64,000 nucleotides of DNA from Sordariomycetes sp. S80-01Y (lineage: Eukaryota > Ascomycota > Sordariomycetes). The notes under the pieces were generated by a model. That model was not told where the DNA came from. It searched no databases and saw only the letters and a program-made list of their open reading frames with translations. Positions 10,810 through 20,880 of this stretch are shown here, one piece after another; the stretch's first letter is position 1, and every line of letters begins with the position of its first letter. A program made the translations under genes and the position numbers. The stretch is taken from assembly GCA_037042185.1 (NCBI GenBank), contig JAXQJY010000029.1, positions 930,001 through 994,000 of the forward strand, given 5' to 3'.

Positions 10810-11244
10810 GGGGGGCGACGGGACAGACGACCCAAGGATGAAAGATTGATGTTTTGGAGGATGGCGACTCCCCTCTCAGTGCGAACCCCCCTTTTTCCGC
10901 GCCTGCGCTTCTCCTGAGGGAGACACACGACGCGCTGTACTATCACTACGAACCGAACGTATAATCACCCACCTACCGCATCGCCACGGCGTTATTGTAT
11001 TATAGACCCAGGGGGGACAACCAGGTGGCGGCTTTGAGATGCGGGGATTTCTCAAGGAAACGGCGGGGGGGCGGGACATTAGAGCTTTTTTGTGTTTTTA
11101 CTACGTGTGCCGTATGATGGAGCGATCTGTTTGGATTGGGGATCTGTACACATGAGCACAGGCGCAAATACATCGAGACGTTTTCTCGGTTTTCTCTCAT
11201 CCACGCATACCAAACCCCCCACACATCTAGATCTGGGGGTCTGC
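10810..11244. other. Convergent 3' flank between TIM17 and the asparaginase-like gene
   Basis: These 435 bp lie between two converging stop codons and should hold both 3' UTRs and poly(A) sites. A GTATTATAGACC stretch near 10996 and a T-rich TTTTTTGTGTTTTTAC stretch near 11087 are candidates. No gene is seen. Confidence 0.45.
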
Positions 11245-12621
11245 TTAGTAGCCGTCGTCCGGGGCGTAATTCGTCCACACGCTCATCACAGGTTTCATGT
11301 CGTCGTCCAGCCATGCGCGGAACATGCCGTTGCAGTTGAAGTCCATCAACACCTCGGACCTCGCGTCGACGACCCGTCCCTCGCCGTCGCGGACGACGAC
11401 GCTCTCGATGCCGATGATGCCGCCCTCGCCCTCGCCCGTCCTGCCGAACCGGTCGCCGGCGCTGCGCTCGAGCTCACCGCCCGGGCCGGCGACGTGCGTG
11501 ACCGCACTGCGCGCTGACTCGGGCTTGAACCTCGCCATGGCGCCTACCGTCCGCAACGCGTTCGTCCTCAGGAAGGAATCTCCGTTGCCGGTCCCTGACG
11601 CCGCCAACGCTCTCGTAGTGGTGTGAGTGCCGGATAGAGGGGTGTAGGTGAGAGGCGTGGGGAGGCAGTCGGCTAACAGCCCTCTTAGCGGGTCGGTGAG
11701 GGTCACCAAGGGGCTCATCGAGCTCTGCACAGTGTTAACCATCCGAGTCCAGAGCCCGCCGGTCGGATCTCCCTCCTCGGTCCATTCTTCTGCCCAGAAC
11801 CCCGCGCCGGGACATGGGGTGTCCCCGATCCTGCCGGTGAGCTTGTTCGTGAGCCCGCCGGTGCTGGTGGCAACGCAAACTACACCTGCGGCGTCCATGG
11901 CTACAGCGCCGACCGTACCCTGGGGAAGATACTCATCCTTGGAGTACGTCGCCGATCCCTCCCCTCGCTTCTCCCGCTCCAAGGCACGGATATGCTCGTC
12001 CCACCGTCTCTGCGTGAAGAAGTAATCCGTCTCCACCATCTCAAGACCGTACATCTGGGCTAGCTGCTCAGCCGCCTGGCCGTAGAGCTGGGTGTGTCCC
12101 TGGGCGCTCGGAACATCCAGGTGGCCCTCCCCTGCGCTGCGGCGTCGACGAGAAGCAGCACCGAGATCCTCGTCGCCGTGCTCCAGCAGCTTGGCCGCCA
12201 GCTGGATCGGATGCTTCACCCTCCTCAGCCCCATGACGCCCACGGCCCTCTTGGCCCTGCCACGCGAGACCATGACGGAAGCCTCGAGCTCGTTGACGCC
12301 GTCGCGCGTGAAGACGGCCCCGCGGCCGGCGTTGAAGAGCGGGTTGTCCTCGAGGCGGGAGACGGCAAAGGTCGCCACGTCCAGCGCATCGTGGGGTTTC
12401 TCCGAGCCGATCAGACGCAGCGAGTCCTGGAGCTGAGAATCGCGTTAGGGTTCTATCAGGTGAGAACTGGGCGGGGGCATAGGTACGATGGTCACGAGTG
12501 AGGTGCGGTAGTGGTCGTACACCTCCGGCGGGTAGCTCAGAGAGAGGTTGCCCGCGCCGCCGTGGATGATGAGACGGGGCTTCAGGTTCGGGCCTGAGCC
12601 GTGAGATGTTCGTGCAGACAT
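11245..12621 (-). CDS. Asparaginase/isoaspartyl peptidase-type Ntn hydrolase
   Basis: There are two exons, 12621-12487 and 12432-11245, giving 440 residues. The 54-bp intron has a GTACCT donor, CCCTAAC branch and CTCAG acceptor, in phase 0. The first exon carries RLIIHGGAGN, the diagnostic start of the plant-type asparaginase fold. DNPLFNAGRGAVF follows in the second exon. The predicted autocleavage site is QGTVGAVA, with Thr218 as the N-terminal nucleophile released by self-processing. SGTGNGDSFLR near residue 333 contributes to the substrate pocket. The family hydrolyses L-asparagine or beta-aspartyl peptides; Taspase-type specificity cannot be excluded. The segment between residues about 130 and 215 is longer and more charged than in human ASRGL1, as in other fungal members. 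No signal peptide is seen. An upstream in-frame ATG at 12852 would add 77 low-complexity residues and is less likely. Confidence 0.92.
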
Positions 12622-13277
12622 GTCGAAGCGATGAGGGCTGTCGTCTGTGTTTTCCGCAAACGATGGCTTGGAGTGAAAGGCGGGCGAGGGTGGGCCTGCG
12701 TGCGGTGCAAGCCGGGGCGAGGTCTGATAACGGGGCCGGTGGTCGGAAGGTCGGAAGGGGCCGGTGCCGGACGCTCCACTATCGAATCTGGGGCAGCCGG
12801 GGTTGGCGCCATGCCCGTAGAAAGGGTAAAAGAAAAGGGGGGAGACATCCAAAGTTTGGGCGAGTGCTCAGTATTAGCTGATAAACTGTTTAGTGCATTC
12901 GTCTGGGACTTCAAGACCACATATGGCAAGACGACCGACTGACGACGAAGCCTGAGCGGACTCGTTCCGTCTCCATTGCATAGTTCACTCAGAGAATGGG
13001 CAAAAGGTAAAATCAGGTTGAAATCGTCGTGGAGATTGTGGTTACAAGTAATGTAATCATCTCTAAATCGAATGGGTATCTTGAAGCCAAACCAGGCTAG
13101 CCTAAAAGCCAAATCAACGCCCGGAGCATGCATGCTCGCACAAAATGCTCGCTCTATCCAGAAATAACCATAGCCACCTTCATACAAGCCCTAGTCCTGT
13201 ATATCCTTGGGCTCCGTGGCTGTAAATGTTCCGGCCGCCCGTGCCATGCCTTGCGTCCTGTACATGTCCCTCTGTAT
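12622..13277. other. Intergenic region between two minus-strand genes
   Basis: About 0.66 kb between the start of the asparaginase-like gene and the stop of the bZIP gene. It must hold the asparaginase promoter and the bZIP 3' UTR. The part nearest the asparaginase start is C- and T-rich on the coding strand. No gene is supported. Confidence 0.45.
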
Positions 13278-15718
13278 CTACGTTGCATCCTTGTAAAGAC
13301 CAGAAGCGAGCTTAACAGCCCTGTCGATATCCTTTGGTCGAATTCCGGGAGCACGTCCCAAACAGACTGAACGATTCACCATCTCCTCCACCAGCGTGCT
13401 GACTTGGATTGTAGCCTTGAACTTCGGGTTCGAGCGCCTAGTGGATGTCCAAGAGCCAAGTGGAACGGCGGGACACAGGAAGGGGTGCATAGCACCGGTG
13501 TCCGCCGCGCCCGTCACCGATCCGTCCGAGAACATAGTTGTGATAGCATCTGGCCCGCTGACCCTTGGCCATGCCCCATGCACCGGCCCAGCATCCTGGG
13601 CACAACTGACGGGCTGTCTCTGGGGTTCTACCGGCACAGTTTCTGTCTCGGACCCGTCTCCAAAGTCGTTCGTGCTGACCTCGACCGTCACCCACTCCGC
13701 CATAGCCGGTATCTCGATACCTTTGGCGCGTAGATAGCGCTCGGCTTCGTCCGAGTCGAGGAACTCACCCGAGAAGCCCGGGAAGTTGATCTGCATCCGC
13801 TTATCGAGGCGAGTGTCCTTAACAGCCTCGATATGTGGGGGGAATGGCCCCATGGAGTATCCCGTCATGTGCTGGGGTTTGTAAGATTCAATGTAGCCGT
13901 GGCTGTCGGTGCGGGCGTTACTGGTTGTGTTGGGCGAGGAGAATCCTATGCCGCCGAGGTTCGTGAAGGGGTAACGCCAGTAGTTCAGGCTCTCTTCTTT
14001 GAACGAGTGGAGGCAGCTCCTTAGCCTTTCGACGATCCGATCCTTTGACTCAACTAGGAGACAGAATCCAAAGACTGCACCGAACCTATCCGGCGGTGGA
14101 TTTTCCATCTCCGCAAGATACAGAGCGCGCTCTAAAGTCCGTCTTTGAAGACGTCGGCCGAATGTGGCTTCATGTGCTGCCGACGAGTTAGGACCTGCTA
14201 GGGAATTGTTGATCGAGACAGCTTGCTCGGCGGCTCCCACCTGTTGTTGGAAGAAAACTTGATAAGCCGTCGGGGGCGGCTGAGTACCGGGCGGAAGTTG
14301 GACGAGGGGCGGTTGCTCGATCCACTGATTCGGAGCCTGGGGGTCGGGGGCATAGGAAGGGAACGACGCATTCTCCGGGGTCGGTTGGGTGATGACTTCG
14401 TATGCGAGGTTCTCAGGTACGTAGAAACCGCCACCAGACGAGCCAAAGCTCACGTTCGGTCCTTGGGCTGGAGGTCGGCCTTGACCGGCTGGCACCGCGC
14501 TATGGTGATCGCTCGAGGCGCTGCTGATTGTACCCAGTGTTTGCCGTCGGTGACCTGGTTGACGAAACCGTTCGCGACCAGCATTTGACGACATGACGCT
14601 CTGGGCATCGCCGTCGTGGTAGTCAAGCGTGCCCAGAGGGTACTTCCGGCACAGGTCGTCGAACCGCTGCGCAATGACAGCGCTGGTTTGAGCGATGCCT
14701 TGCGCCCGTAGCAGATCCAAGACACTGCCAAAATCCCGAGACATGTCGACCTTTTCGCGCTCGAGCCTCTCAACCTGCTCCTCGAGCTCCACAATGCGGT
14801 TGTCCTTCCGATTCCTGTACGCCCTCTGTGCATCGCGGATCTGTTGCCGACGACGCTACCTGGTCTCAGCAACACGTTCATGAAAACAGGGGGATGGGAA
14901 CTCACCTCGCCACGTGACTCGCCGCCACCCTCCAACCGTGGCCGTCCTCTCTTCTTCTGCTGCTCCTCTGGTTCCGCGCTACCCTCATTATCACCGCCGA
15001 CATCTGCTTCTTCCCTTGACCGTTTCAATCCTGCTTTGGGGGACGATGCTGATCCTGTCTTGCGCATCGACGTAGCGGAGGGAGATTTTGTCTTTGCCAT
15101 GATGACGGATGTCGCGGCCTCGACCTGGCCCGGCAGAGCTGAGATCGCATCCACGGATGGCCGCTCACGATGTCGAGGTCCGGCGGGAGCTGCGGGGTGC
15201 GGGGGCGTAGACGACGCCTGCTGCTGCGCTGGACTTGAAGGGCTGCGCTCCTGTTTCAGAAAGATGGGGATGTCGGCGGAAGTAAAAGATTGATTGTAGT
15301 GAGCAGCTTGTTCAGGCTGGCTCAGTGGAGGTGCAAGCTCGTAGTGGGCGGCCGTGGAACCAGGCAGCTGCCCAAGCTGGGACGGGTGATACCCTTGGCG
15401 TTCTAGCTGCGGCTGACTTGTTGGCACGAACCCGTACTGTTCCTGTCCGGGGTTGTAATAGTGGTCGTACAGCCCAAAAGACTGTTGTAGTTGAGGTTGG
15501 CTGTGATGTGATTGTTGTTGCTGCTGCTGCAACAGCTGAGGATGCATCTGCTGCTGGCCGTGGAAATTGGCTACCAGTTGGGGCCCGGGAGGGGCTGCGG
15601 CTGCACTAACATTTGAGAAGTCCACATGCTGTTGCCCGCTGGGAGCGGGAGTGGGGACGGCCCAGGCAGCCGCACCCATTGGTGGACGGGGCCCAGACTC
15701 GGTGGTTGGTAGGGCCAT
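13278..15718 (-). CDS. bZIP transcription factor, glutamine-rich, atypical basic region
   Basis: There are two exons, 15718-14906 and 14855-13278, giving 796 residues. The 50-bp intron starts GTGAGT, has CTGAG as likely branch and ends GGTAG. The N-terminal 270 residues are rich in Gln, Pro and Ser, with a Gln run near 118-124 and the AT-hook-like KKRGRPR just before the splice. Splicing creates the basic region at 272-291, RRRQQIRDAQRAYRNRKDNR, followed by the heptad leader IVELEEQVERLEREKVDM. The invariant Asn of classic bZIP basic regions is Ile here. The C-terminal half has the conserved-looking YWRYPFTNLGGIGF and LVEEMVNRSVCLGRAPG and is probably regulatory. The start is the first ATG of the open frame, since codons further upstream lack an ATG. 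It is a nuclear DNA-binding regulator; target genes cannot be inferred. Confidence 0.85.
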
Positions 15719-17790
15719 GCTACCAGGTGCGAGGTAACGCCCTGGAGGAGGACCCTGCCGCCCGACGCCCGCAAACGCAAAGGCAGATCTGGGTTGGACC
15801 CAGAGATCTGGATCTGAGGTCGGAGCTCTTCTTTCGACTGCCGAGTTTCGGTATTGACAGCGCTGAGGTGTGGAATACAAACAGACGATTCCTCTGCCTG
15901 GGGTTCATGGGCACTCCAAAGGGACTTAGCAGTCCTCTGCCTCGACTTGGGGTCTTTTTTGATGGGAGGAAGCTCGCAGAGGTCGAGATGGGTCGAAAGA
16001 GCGCCAAAACGGGGGCTAGTCAGCTTGGGGAGAAAGCGCAGCGTGCAGCGCCCGCAAAACTTGACGAGGTCGAGATGTAGGGAGTACCGAGTAGACAGCG
16101 CCAGCTGGACCGAAGAGGCAGCATCAAGAGAACAGAATAACCAAACCTTGCTTCCAGAAGAGATCGCCCTGGGCATGTCGCTCTTATGGGGAACCCAGCA
16201 CAGGACCCCGGAAGCCGAAGAGTGTCGGCCCTCGTCACTGAGGTGAGGTAGTCGAGTGCCTGAGCCAGCCAGCCAGCACAGCTGCGCGAATGCACCTCAG
16301 ACCGCCGAGTCCTGATCCTGACCCGCCACGCCGGCTACGAATGATATCACGCATCGCCCCAACCGTCCCTCTGGATAGGTGTATTCCGCACATGATCCAG
16401 CTGTAACGTCTTTGCACGCACCCCATTTCGAACCCTTGGACAGGGAGCAGGGAGGCTGCAATGGTTGCATCTGGTCTACGAACATGAGGCAACGGCCCTT
16501 CATTCGCCGCCCCAGACCCTTCTGCGACGGCGAAGCTTGGTTATCCCCATGGCCGTTGCGAGCTGAGCTGCTGCTTCTGCTGGTGCTGCTCTATGAATAT
16601 CTCATTCCAGTTCACGACCAGCGACGGCCAATCCGCCCCAGTCCCCCCATCCCGGCTGACTCTCACTCCCGAGGCCGTTGGTCGCTAGCTGCCGCCTAGC
16701 ACGAAAATGAGTGGCCGCAGCTCTTGGGTCCAAATCAGTTCGGCGACCACCAGAGCCTCCTTCATTACACAAGCCGCACTGATCAAAGCAGAACAGCGGA
16801 CAAACGGTGCAGCGGCCGACGATGTTCGGCCTCAGAGGCAATTCCCCTGACCATCGCCGGCGGCGCGATATGTCAGATTTCAGAAAGCGCATGGGCTGCA
16901 GCGTACCGCGATCTCACGGTGCATCTCCAACCCCGGCGATCTGGTAATGAGTCCCTGATCTGGGTTGGCCAGCTCCCTGGGCCAGGTGCCACAACGTCTG
17001 GGTTTTGCCAGCAGCCTCATTTCGTGCGTGCCGTGCCCTGTTTGCGCCATGACAAGAACGGTGCCTGCAAACCTACAGTGTCTATGTATATCCTTCCGAT
17101 ACCCCGGTCCTGTCCCTTGAACCGTAACCGTGGCCGCAGGGCTGCTGTCTTGCGTCTTTGCTGGCGACACATAAAGCATGGGGATCCCTCCCGAGGATCT
17201 TCGGCGCCCTCGCGTTGTTGTCTCCTCGAACGGCGTGAAGCGAGGCGAGGAGACAACATGTCGCCAACCGGCCGGTGCGGTGCGCTCTTCATTCCTCGAG
17301 GAGACCGCTCCGTGGAGCGAGGTCGCTTTAGAGGCCGCGCCGTCGCGCAGTCCCACTTAGATCGCGTAGCTGCCGTCTCCTTGCCCAGTTGAGCTTCTCC
17401 CGCAGCACCGGCCTCGGGCCAAAGAATTCAGGGCCCTCCAGCGTCTTTCGAACCGGAAGCTCTGGAGGGCTGATTACTGACGCCAGTGCAGGGTGAACCC
17501 AGCGCAGCGGCGGGCTAATGCCATAGAGGGTATCAGAAGAGGATCACCAGCCCCCCGGGCCCTCTAGCGCTGCATGATGCTCGACGCTTTGCAGACACCT
17601 AAAGAGGAATCGGGCGAGGCTTCAGCCAGGGTGGGCAGCCAACGGCCGACGTACGCGGGGCGGCAGCCAGCGGGAATCGGGGGAATGCCCTGGCGCCCCA
17701 CCGTTCCCGTCGGCGTCTTAGGTCTCGCGCCCCGCCGCTCCAGCGGTTCAGCGGTCCAGCGGTTCTGAACCCCCCGGGTATTCCAGCACC

Positions 17791-17838
17791 GGCGCTGGCA
17801 TTGGCGCTGGCATTGGCGCTGGCATTGGCACTGGAACT
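17791..17838 (+). repeat. 12-bp tandem repeat, three perfect copies plus a decayed fourth
   Basis: The unit GGCGCTGGCATT repeats exactly three times at 17791-17826. A fourth copy with changes follows to 17838. It lies in non-coding DNA upstream of the bZIP gene and translates to an Asn-Ala-Ser-Ala repeat on the minus strand, but no gene around it is convincing. Confidence 0.9.
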
Positions 17839-18765
17839 GGCACTGCTGGTGGCACCCCTGCCAGTGGTGGGTGGGCGGGCGGCAGCCCCACTCTCCAGCT
17901 CGGCCGTTCTTTCCTCGTCGAGCGGCTTTGCAACGTTTGGTGCAGCTGAGCCATCCTGCTGGAGCTGAGCTCGAACCCCAATTCCAACCACACAGCTTCC
18001 CAAGAACTCCATCAGGGCCGAAAATGAAGATCCGGCAGGCAGCATGACAGGAATGGTTGGACGAAACGGTATCGAGCCTGACCCAACCACCAGGTTCGAG
18101 GTTGTCTGGGGCCCTCACACCACCGGCCTGCTGGATCACCAACGAGCCCGTCTGTTTGGTCCGGCGGACATGTGTGACATGTGTGACATGGGGGCGATTT
18201 CTTTTTTCTTTTTCTGTTTCTTTTTCTTCTTTCGAATTCCACGGTGGCCTTCCATTTGTCCGTTCCGAGAGCTGCAACGGCCTCAACGTTTCGCCTTGAT
18301 TCATACGGAGCCGTGGCTGCGGCTTATGCGTTATCTGTTTCCAGCGATGCGGTTGAGATGTTGCCACCATGATGATCGGGGCGTGCTTAATCCATGCTTC
18401 GATGGCCATCCCTTGTAGCACATGTCTATAGATCGAGGATTCGAGTGGCGCACCCAGGAGCCTCATTATAGTTTCGCCTTGTTATCCTTCAGTGTCAGCA
18501 GATCCCTCAACGGTGCCAGGCGGAGAGCAGAGCCCTCGCTTCCTGCCCGCAAAGACCTCTCAACAGACTTCGTACTCAACCAGGGCTAATACCTGCGCAT
18601 TACTGCAGGCTGCTGCATGTTGTCCAGGCAGACCGACCGGTAGTGTGGTGTTGCGAGGTGCTCGTGACGCAGCTAGGGCCGAGCCGCTGCCTCCGCGAGT
18701 AATCAGACATCGGCCCCTCTTCGCTCTTGTTCATCTGCTCGTCATGGTGCGGAAAGTGGCGAGGC

Positions 18766-18786
18766 GCTGCTGCTGCTGCTGCTGCT
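18766..18786 (+). repeat. (GCT)7 microsatellite
   Basis: There are seven uninterrupted GCT units in the bZIP upstream region. On this strand the shifted frame would read as a Cys run (TGC), which makes the overlapping long frame implausible as a gene. Confidence 0.9.
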
Positions 18787-19440
18787 CATCAACCGAAATC
18801 ACTCGGGCTTTTATGCGCTGGAGGAAGCCAGGTGCTCATATGGCATCGGAACGATCCACTAGACAGCGCAGCCGTGGAACGCCCCTCGATTCCCGTCGCA
18901 GGGCGTACACTAGTGGAGTTACCCTAGAGCGTCTTCGAGCACCTGGTATTGGTACTGCTCGTGTAACCGAAGGCAGTGAATGCCTCCGAGATCCTCGTTC
19001 TGTCCTTGGGAACAGGACGGGCTGGCGTGTGGAGCATCCCAAATTTGTCTGTCGACAGATAAATATAGTTTCTCGAATACGACTGATGGCGGGGTTGAAC
19101 AGCGAAGCCGGGCTGGTAGTCATAATACTCTTCCGTGTGCAAAGCCAAACAAGTGTACCGTATGGCACGTCGGAGCGCTCGTGCCTCCTCGGTATCAGGT
19201 TCGCGGATCAGAGACAGATGTTGTTACCCACGCTTTGCAAGCGAAACCAATCTTCGTTGGCGATCAGGCTAAGTAGGAAGAAAGGAGGACCATCCCCTTG
19301 AGGCCCGAAACAGGACCATTCCACCTGACGCCCAGGAATCCAGGTCATGTATTGCACAATGTTCTAACGCCTTGCCCATGCTATATGTGATAAACTCCGG
19401 CTTCACACAATATACAACAGATATATCCACCGTACAAGAT

Positions 19441-20880
19441 CTACCATTCGAGGTCGGCCTGGTTCTCCCTGTTCTTTGGCATGAACGCAGCCGCAAACTC
19501 ACCATCCTCATCATCCTCACCCCTACCACCAGTCTTGCCCTTCTGCTGATGAAACCTCCTGTTCGCACCAGCATTCGGCACACTAGCCATTCTCTTCCTG
19601 ATCCTTCTATCCGACAAATCCACAAATTTACCCCAGAGGGGGTTGACGAAGGGATCCTTCGCGTCGACCTCCGGCAACTGTCCGTTATTCTCTTGCTCGT
19701 ACATCTCTGTAGCATCGTGCCAGCGTCTGAGATTAATTTGCGTGTCAAACAGGCTTCGGGTGCTGATTTTGTCCCTGGTCGAAGGTGGAGGGTGGACCAT
19801 GGGTTCTGAGGCTTTGTGTGCAGTCACCTTCTGGGCGTAGTCCGCCTTAGCATTGGGATGTTGAGGTTGGCCCGAGTCTTGAAGAGGAGACGCCTTGAGA
19901 GAAGTCCGCATCGCGTCCTCCATCGACTTCATATCAGGGGAACTGCTGTGTGCGTCCGCAGTGCCCCATATGCCCTGCTCATCTTCAAGCGCTTGTAGCC
20001 TCTTTTCATCCTCTACGATGTCCGCCAGCGCTTTACCCCTCTCCACGAAATCATGCCTCAACCGCTCGAGTTTCAGCTCGTACCATAACTTCGCCACCGT
20101 TACAGCCCACGTATAACTTGACTGCGGATCTTCATCCATTTCAGCCCATCTCGGCGGGCTCACACCTTCCTCTTCACACAAGGCCTTCTCGACGTTCTCC
20201 TCCCAATCGTCCTCCAGTTGCACGTCCGGCGCTACCTCCTCCTCGAGAGGTATCATGCTGTACAGAGCATGCATATACCGCCTCTTATGTGATAAGATCA
20301 TCTGATTGAGCCCCTTTGATTGAGTTGCCCCTTTGTACCTCAAGAAGGGAAAGCCCATGGATTCCACCACTAGGTAGGGAACCTCGCGCCGTCGTTTGAG
20401 TGAAGACAGCGGTCGCGCATCACCTTTGTATCGTGGCAACTCAAATGGGCCGGCGACATTCCGAATCGTATGGTCTTCTGCCTCCTTTTCCCGCCAGTCG
20501 TGTTCTCTGGCGTCTTCCATACTCGAGACACTCTTCGCCCTTCTCGCCTCAGCAGCCTGCCTTTCTGCACTCTGATTCCTTAGCAGTCGCACGATCTTCT
20601 TCCGCTCCAAGGAAGTCTCGTTCTTCGCCTTATGAAGCATGTCCAGGAATTTGTAGCCCGCTGTCATGGACGAGTATACCAAGCGTGGACTACGGTCATC
20701 CTTATTTCCCTTGAAGCGCTGCTGGACGAGATGTACGACCGGGTGGACATCGCTAGGAAGTCGAAAGACATCGTTGGGTACCGAGAATTGGCGCGCTGCA
20801 AGGACGAGAGCGCGGTAGAGGGCTATTGCTGCGGTTCGGTGTCGGCAATCCTGCGCTGGAACGTAGGGGAGTTTTGGCAT
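19441..20880 (-). CDS. Complex 1 LYR-family protein, probably mitochondrial
   Basis: This is a single-exon gene of 479 residues. The N terminus has AAIALYRALVLAARQF with the Leu-Tyr-Arg tripeptide at 21-23, followed about 30 residues later by VHLVQQRFKGNK, which supplies the conserved downstream Phe of the LYR fold. LYR proteins bind the mitochondrial acyl carrier protein and serve in respiratory-complex assembly, iron-sulfur delivery or mitoribosome assembly. Here the LYR domain fills about the first 95 residues. The remaining 380 residues are charged and helical, far longer than classic LYR proteins of 80-130 residues. The layout recalls fungal Cup1-like LYR proteins, which I name only as a possibility. 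The C-terminal tail has INLRRWHDATEMYEQ and an Arg/Gly/Asp-rich end. The ATG is the first of the frame. Confidence 0.75.
   Translation of the reverse strand: MPKLPYVPAQDCRHRTAAIALYRALVLAARQFSVPNDVFRLPSDVHPVVHLVQQRFKGNKDDRSPRLVYSSMTAGYKFLDMLHKAKNETSLERKKIVRLLRNQSAERQAAEARRAKSVSSMEDAREHDWREKEAEDHTIRNVAGPFELPRYKGDARPLSSLKRRREVPYLVVESMGFPFLRYKGATQSKGLNQMILSHKRRYMHALYSMIPLEEEVAPDVQLEDDWEENVEKALCEEEGVSPPRWAEMDEDPQSSYTWAVTVAKLWYELKLERLRHDFVERGKALADIVEDEKRLQALEDEQGIWGTADAHSSSPDMKSMEDAMRTSLKASPLQDSGQPQHPNAKADYAQKVTAHKASEPMVHPPPSTRDKISTRSLFDTQINLRRWHDATEMYEQENNGQLPEVDAKDPFVNPLWGKFVDLSDRRIRKRMASVPNAGANRRFHQQKGKTGGRGEDDEDGEFAAAFMPKNRENQADLEW

Larger units (their letters stand above)
15719..19440. promoter_or_regulatory. 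Long upstream region of the bZIP gene
   Basis: The 3.7 kb between the bZIP start and the stop of the LYR gene is unusually long for this window. Frames of up to 300 codons exist on both strands but overlap, begin at non-ATG codons or carry only repeat peptides, so I call no gene. It contains a 12-bp tandem repeat at 17791-17838, a pyrimidine-rich run at about 18198-18236 and a (GCT)7 tract at 18766-18786. A long, repeat-containing upstream region fits a developmentally or environmentally regulated factor, which is an inference. Confidence 0.4.

Noticed and set aside
14450-15880. Continuous 476-codon frame on the minus strand taken as one gene
   Set aside because: It begins at a TTG, and beyond 14905 it leaves the bZIP frame. 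Splicing a proper GT-AG intron restores a canonical basic region and zipper, so the continuous frame is treated only as a possible retained-intron product.
16420-16445. Possible tRNA T-loop (TTCGAA) on the minus strand
   Set aside because: No paired T stem or acceptor stem could be found around it.
17564-18466. 300-codon minus-strand frame with repeat peptide
   Set aside because: The repeat part simply translates the 12-bp tandem repeat. Several competing frames exist and no start context or family supports it.
18492-19301. 269-codon plus-strand frame
   Set aside because: It begins at GTG, includes a Cys run encoded by the (GCT)7 tract in another phase, and has no domain signature.
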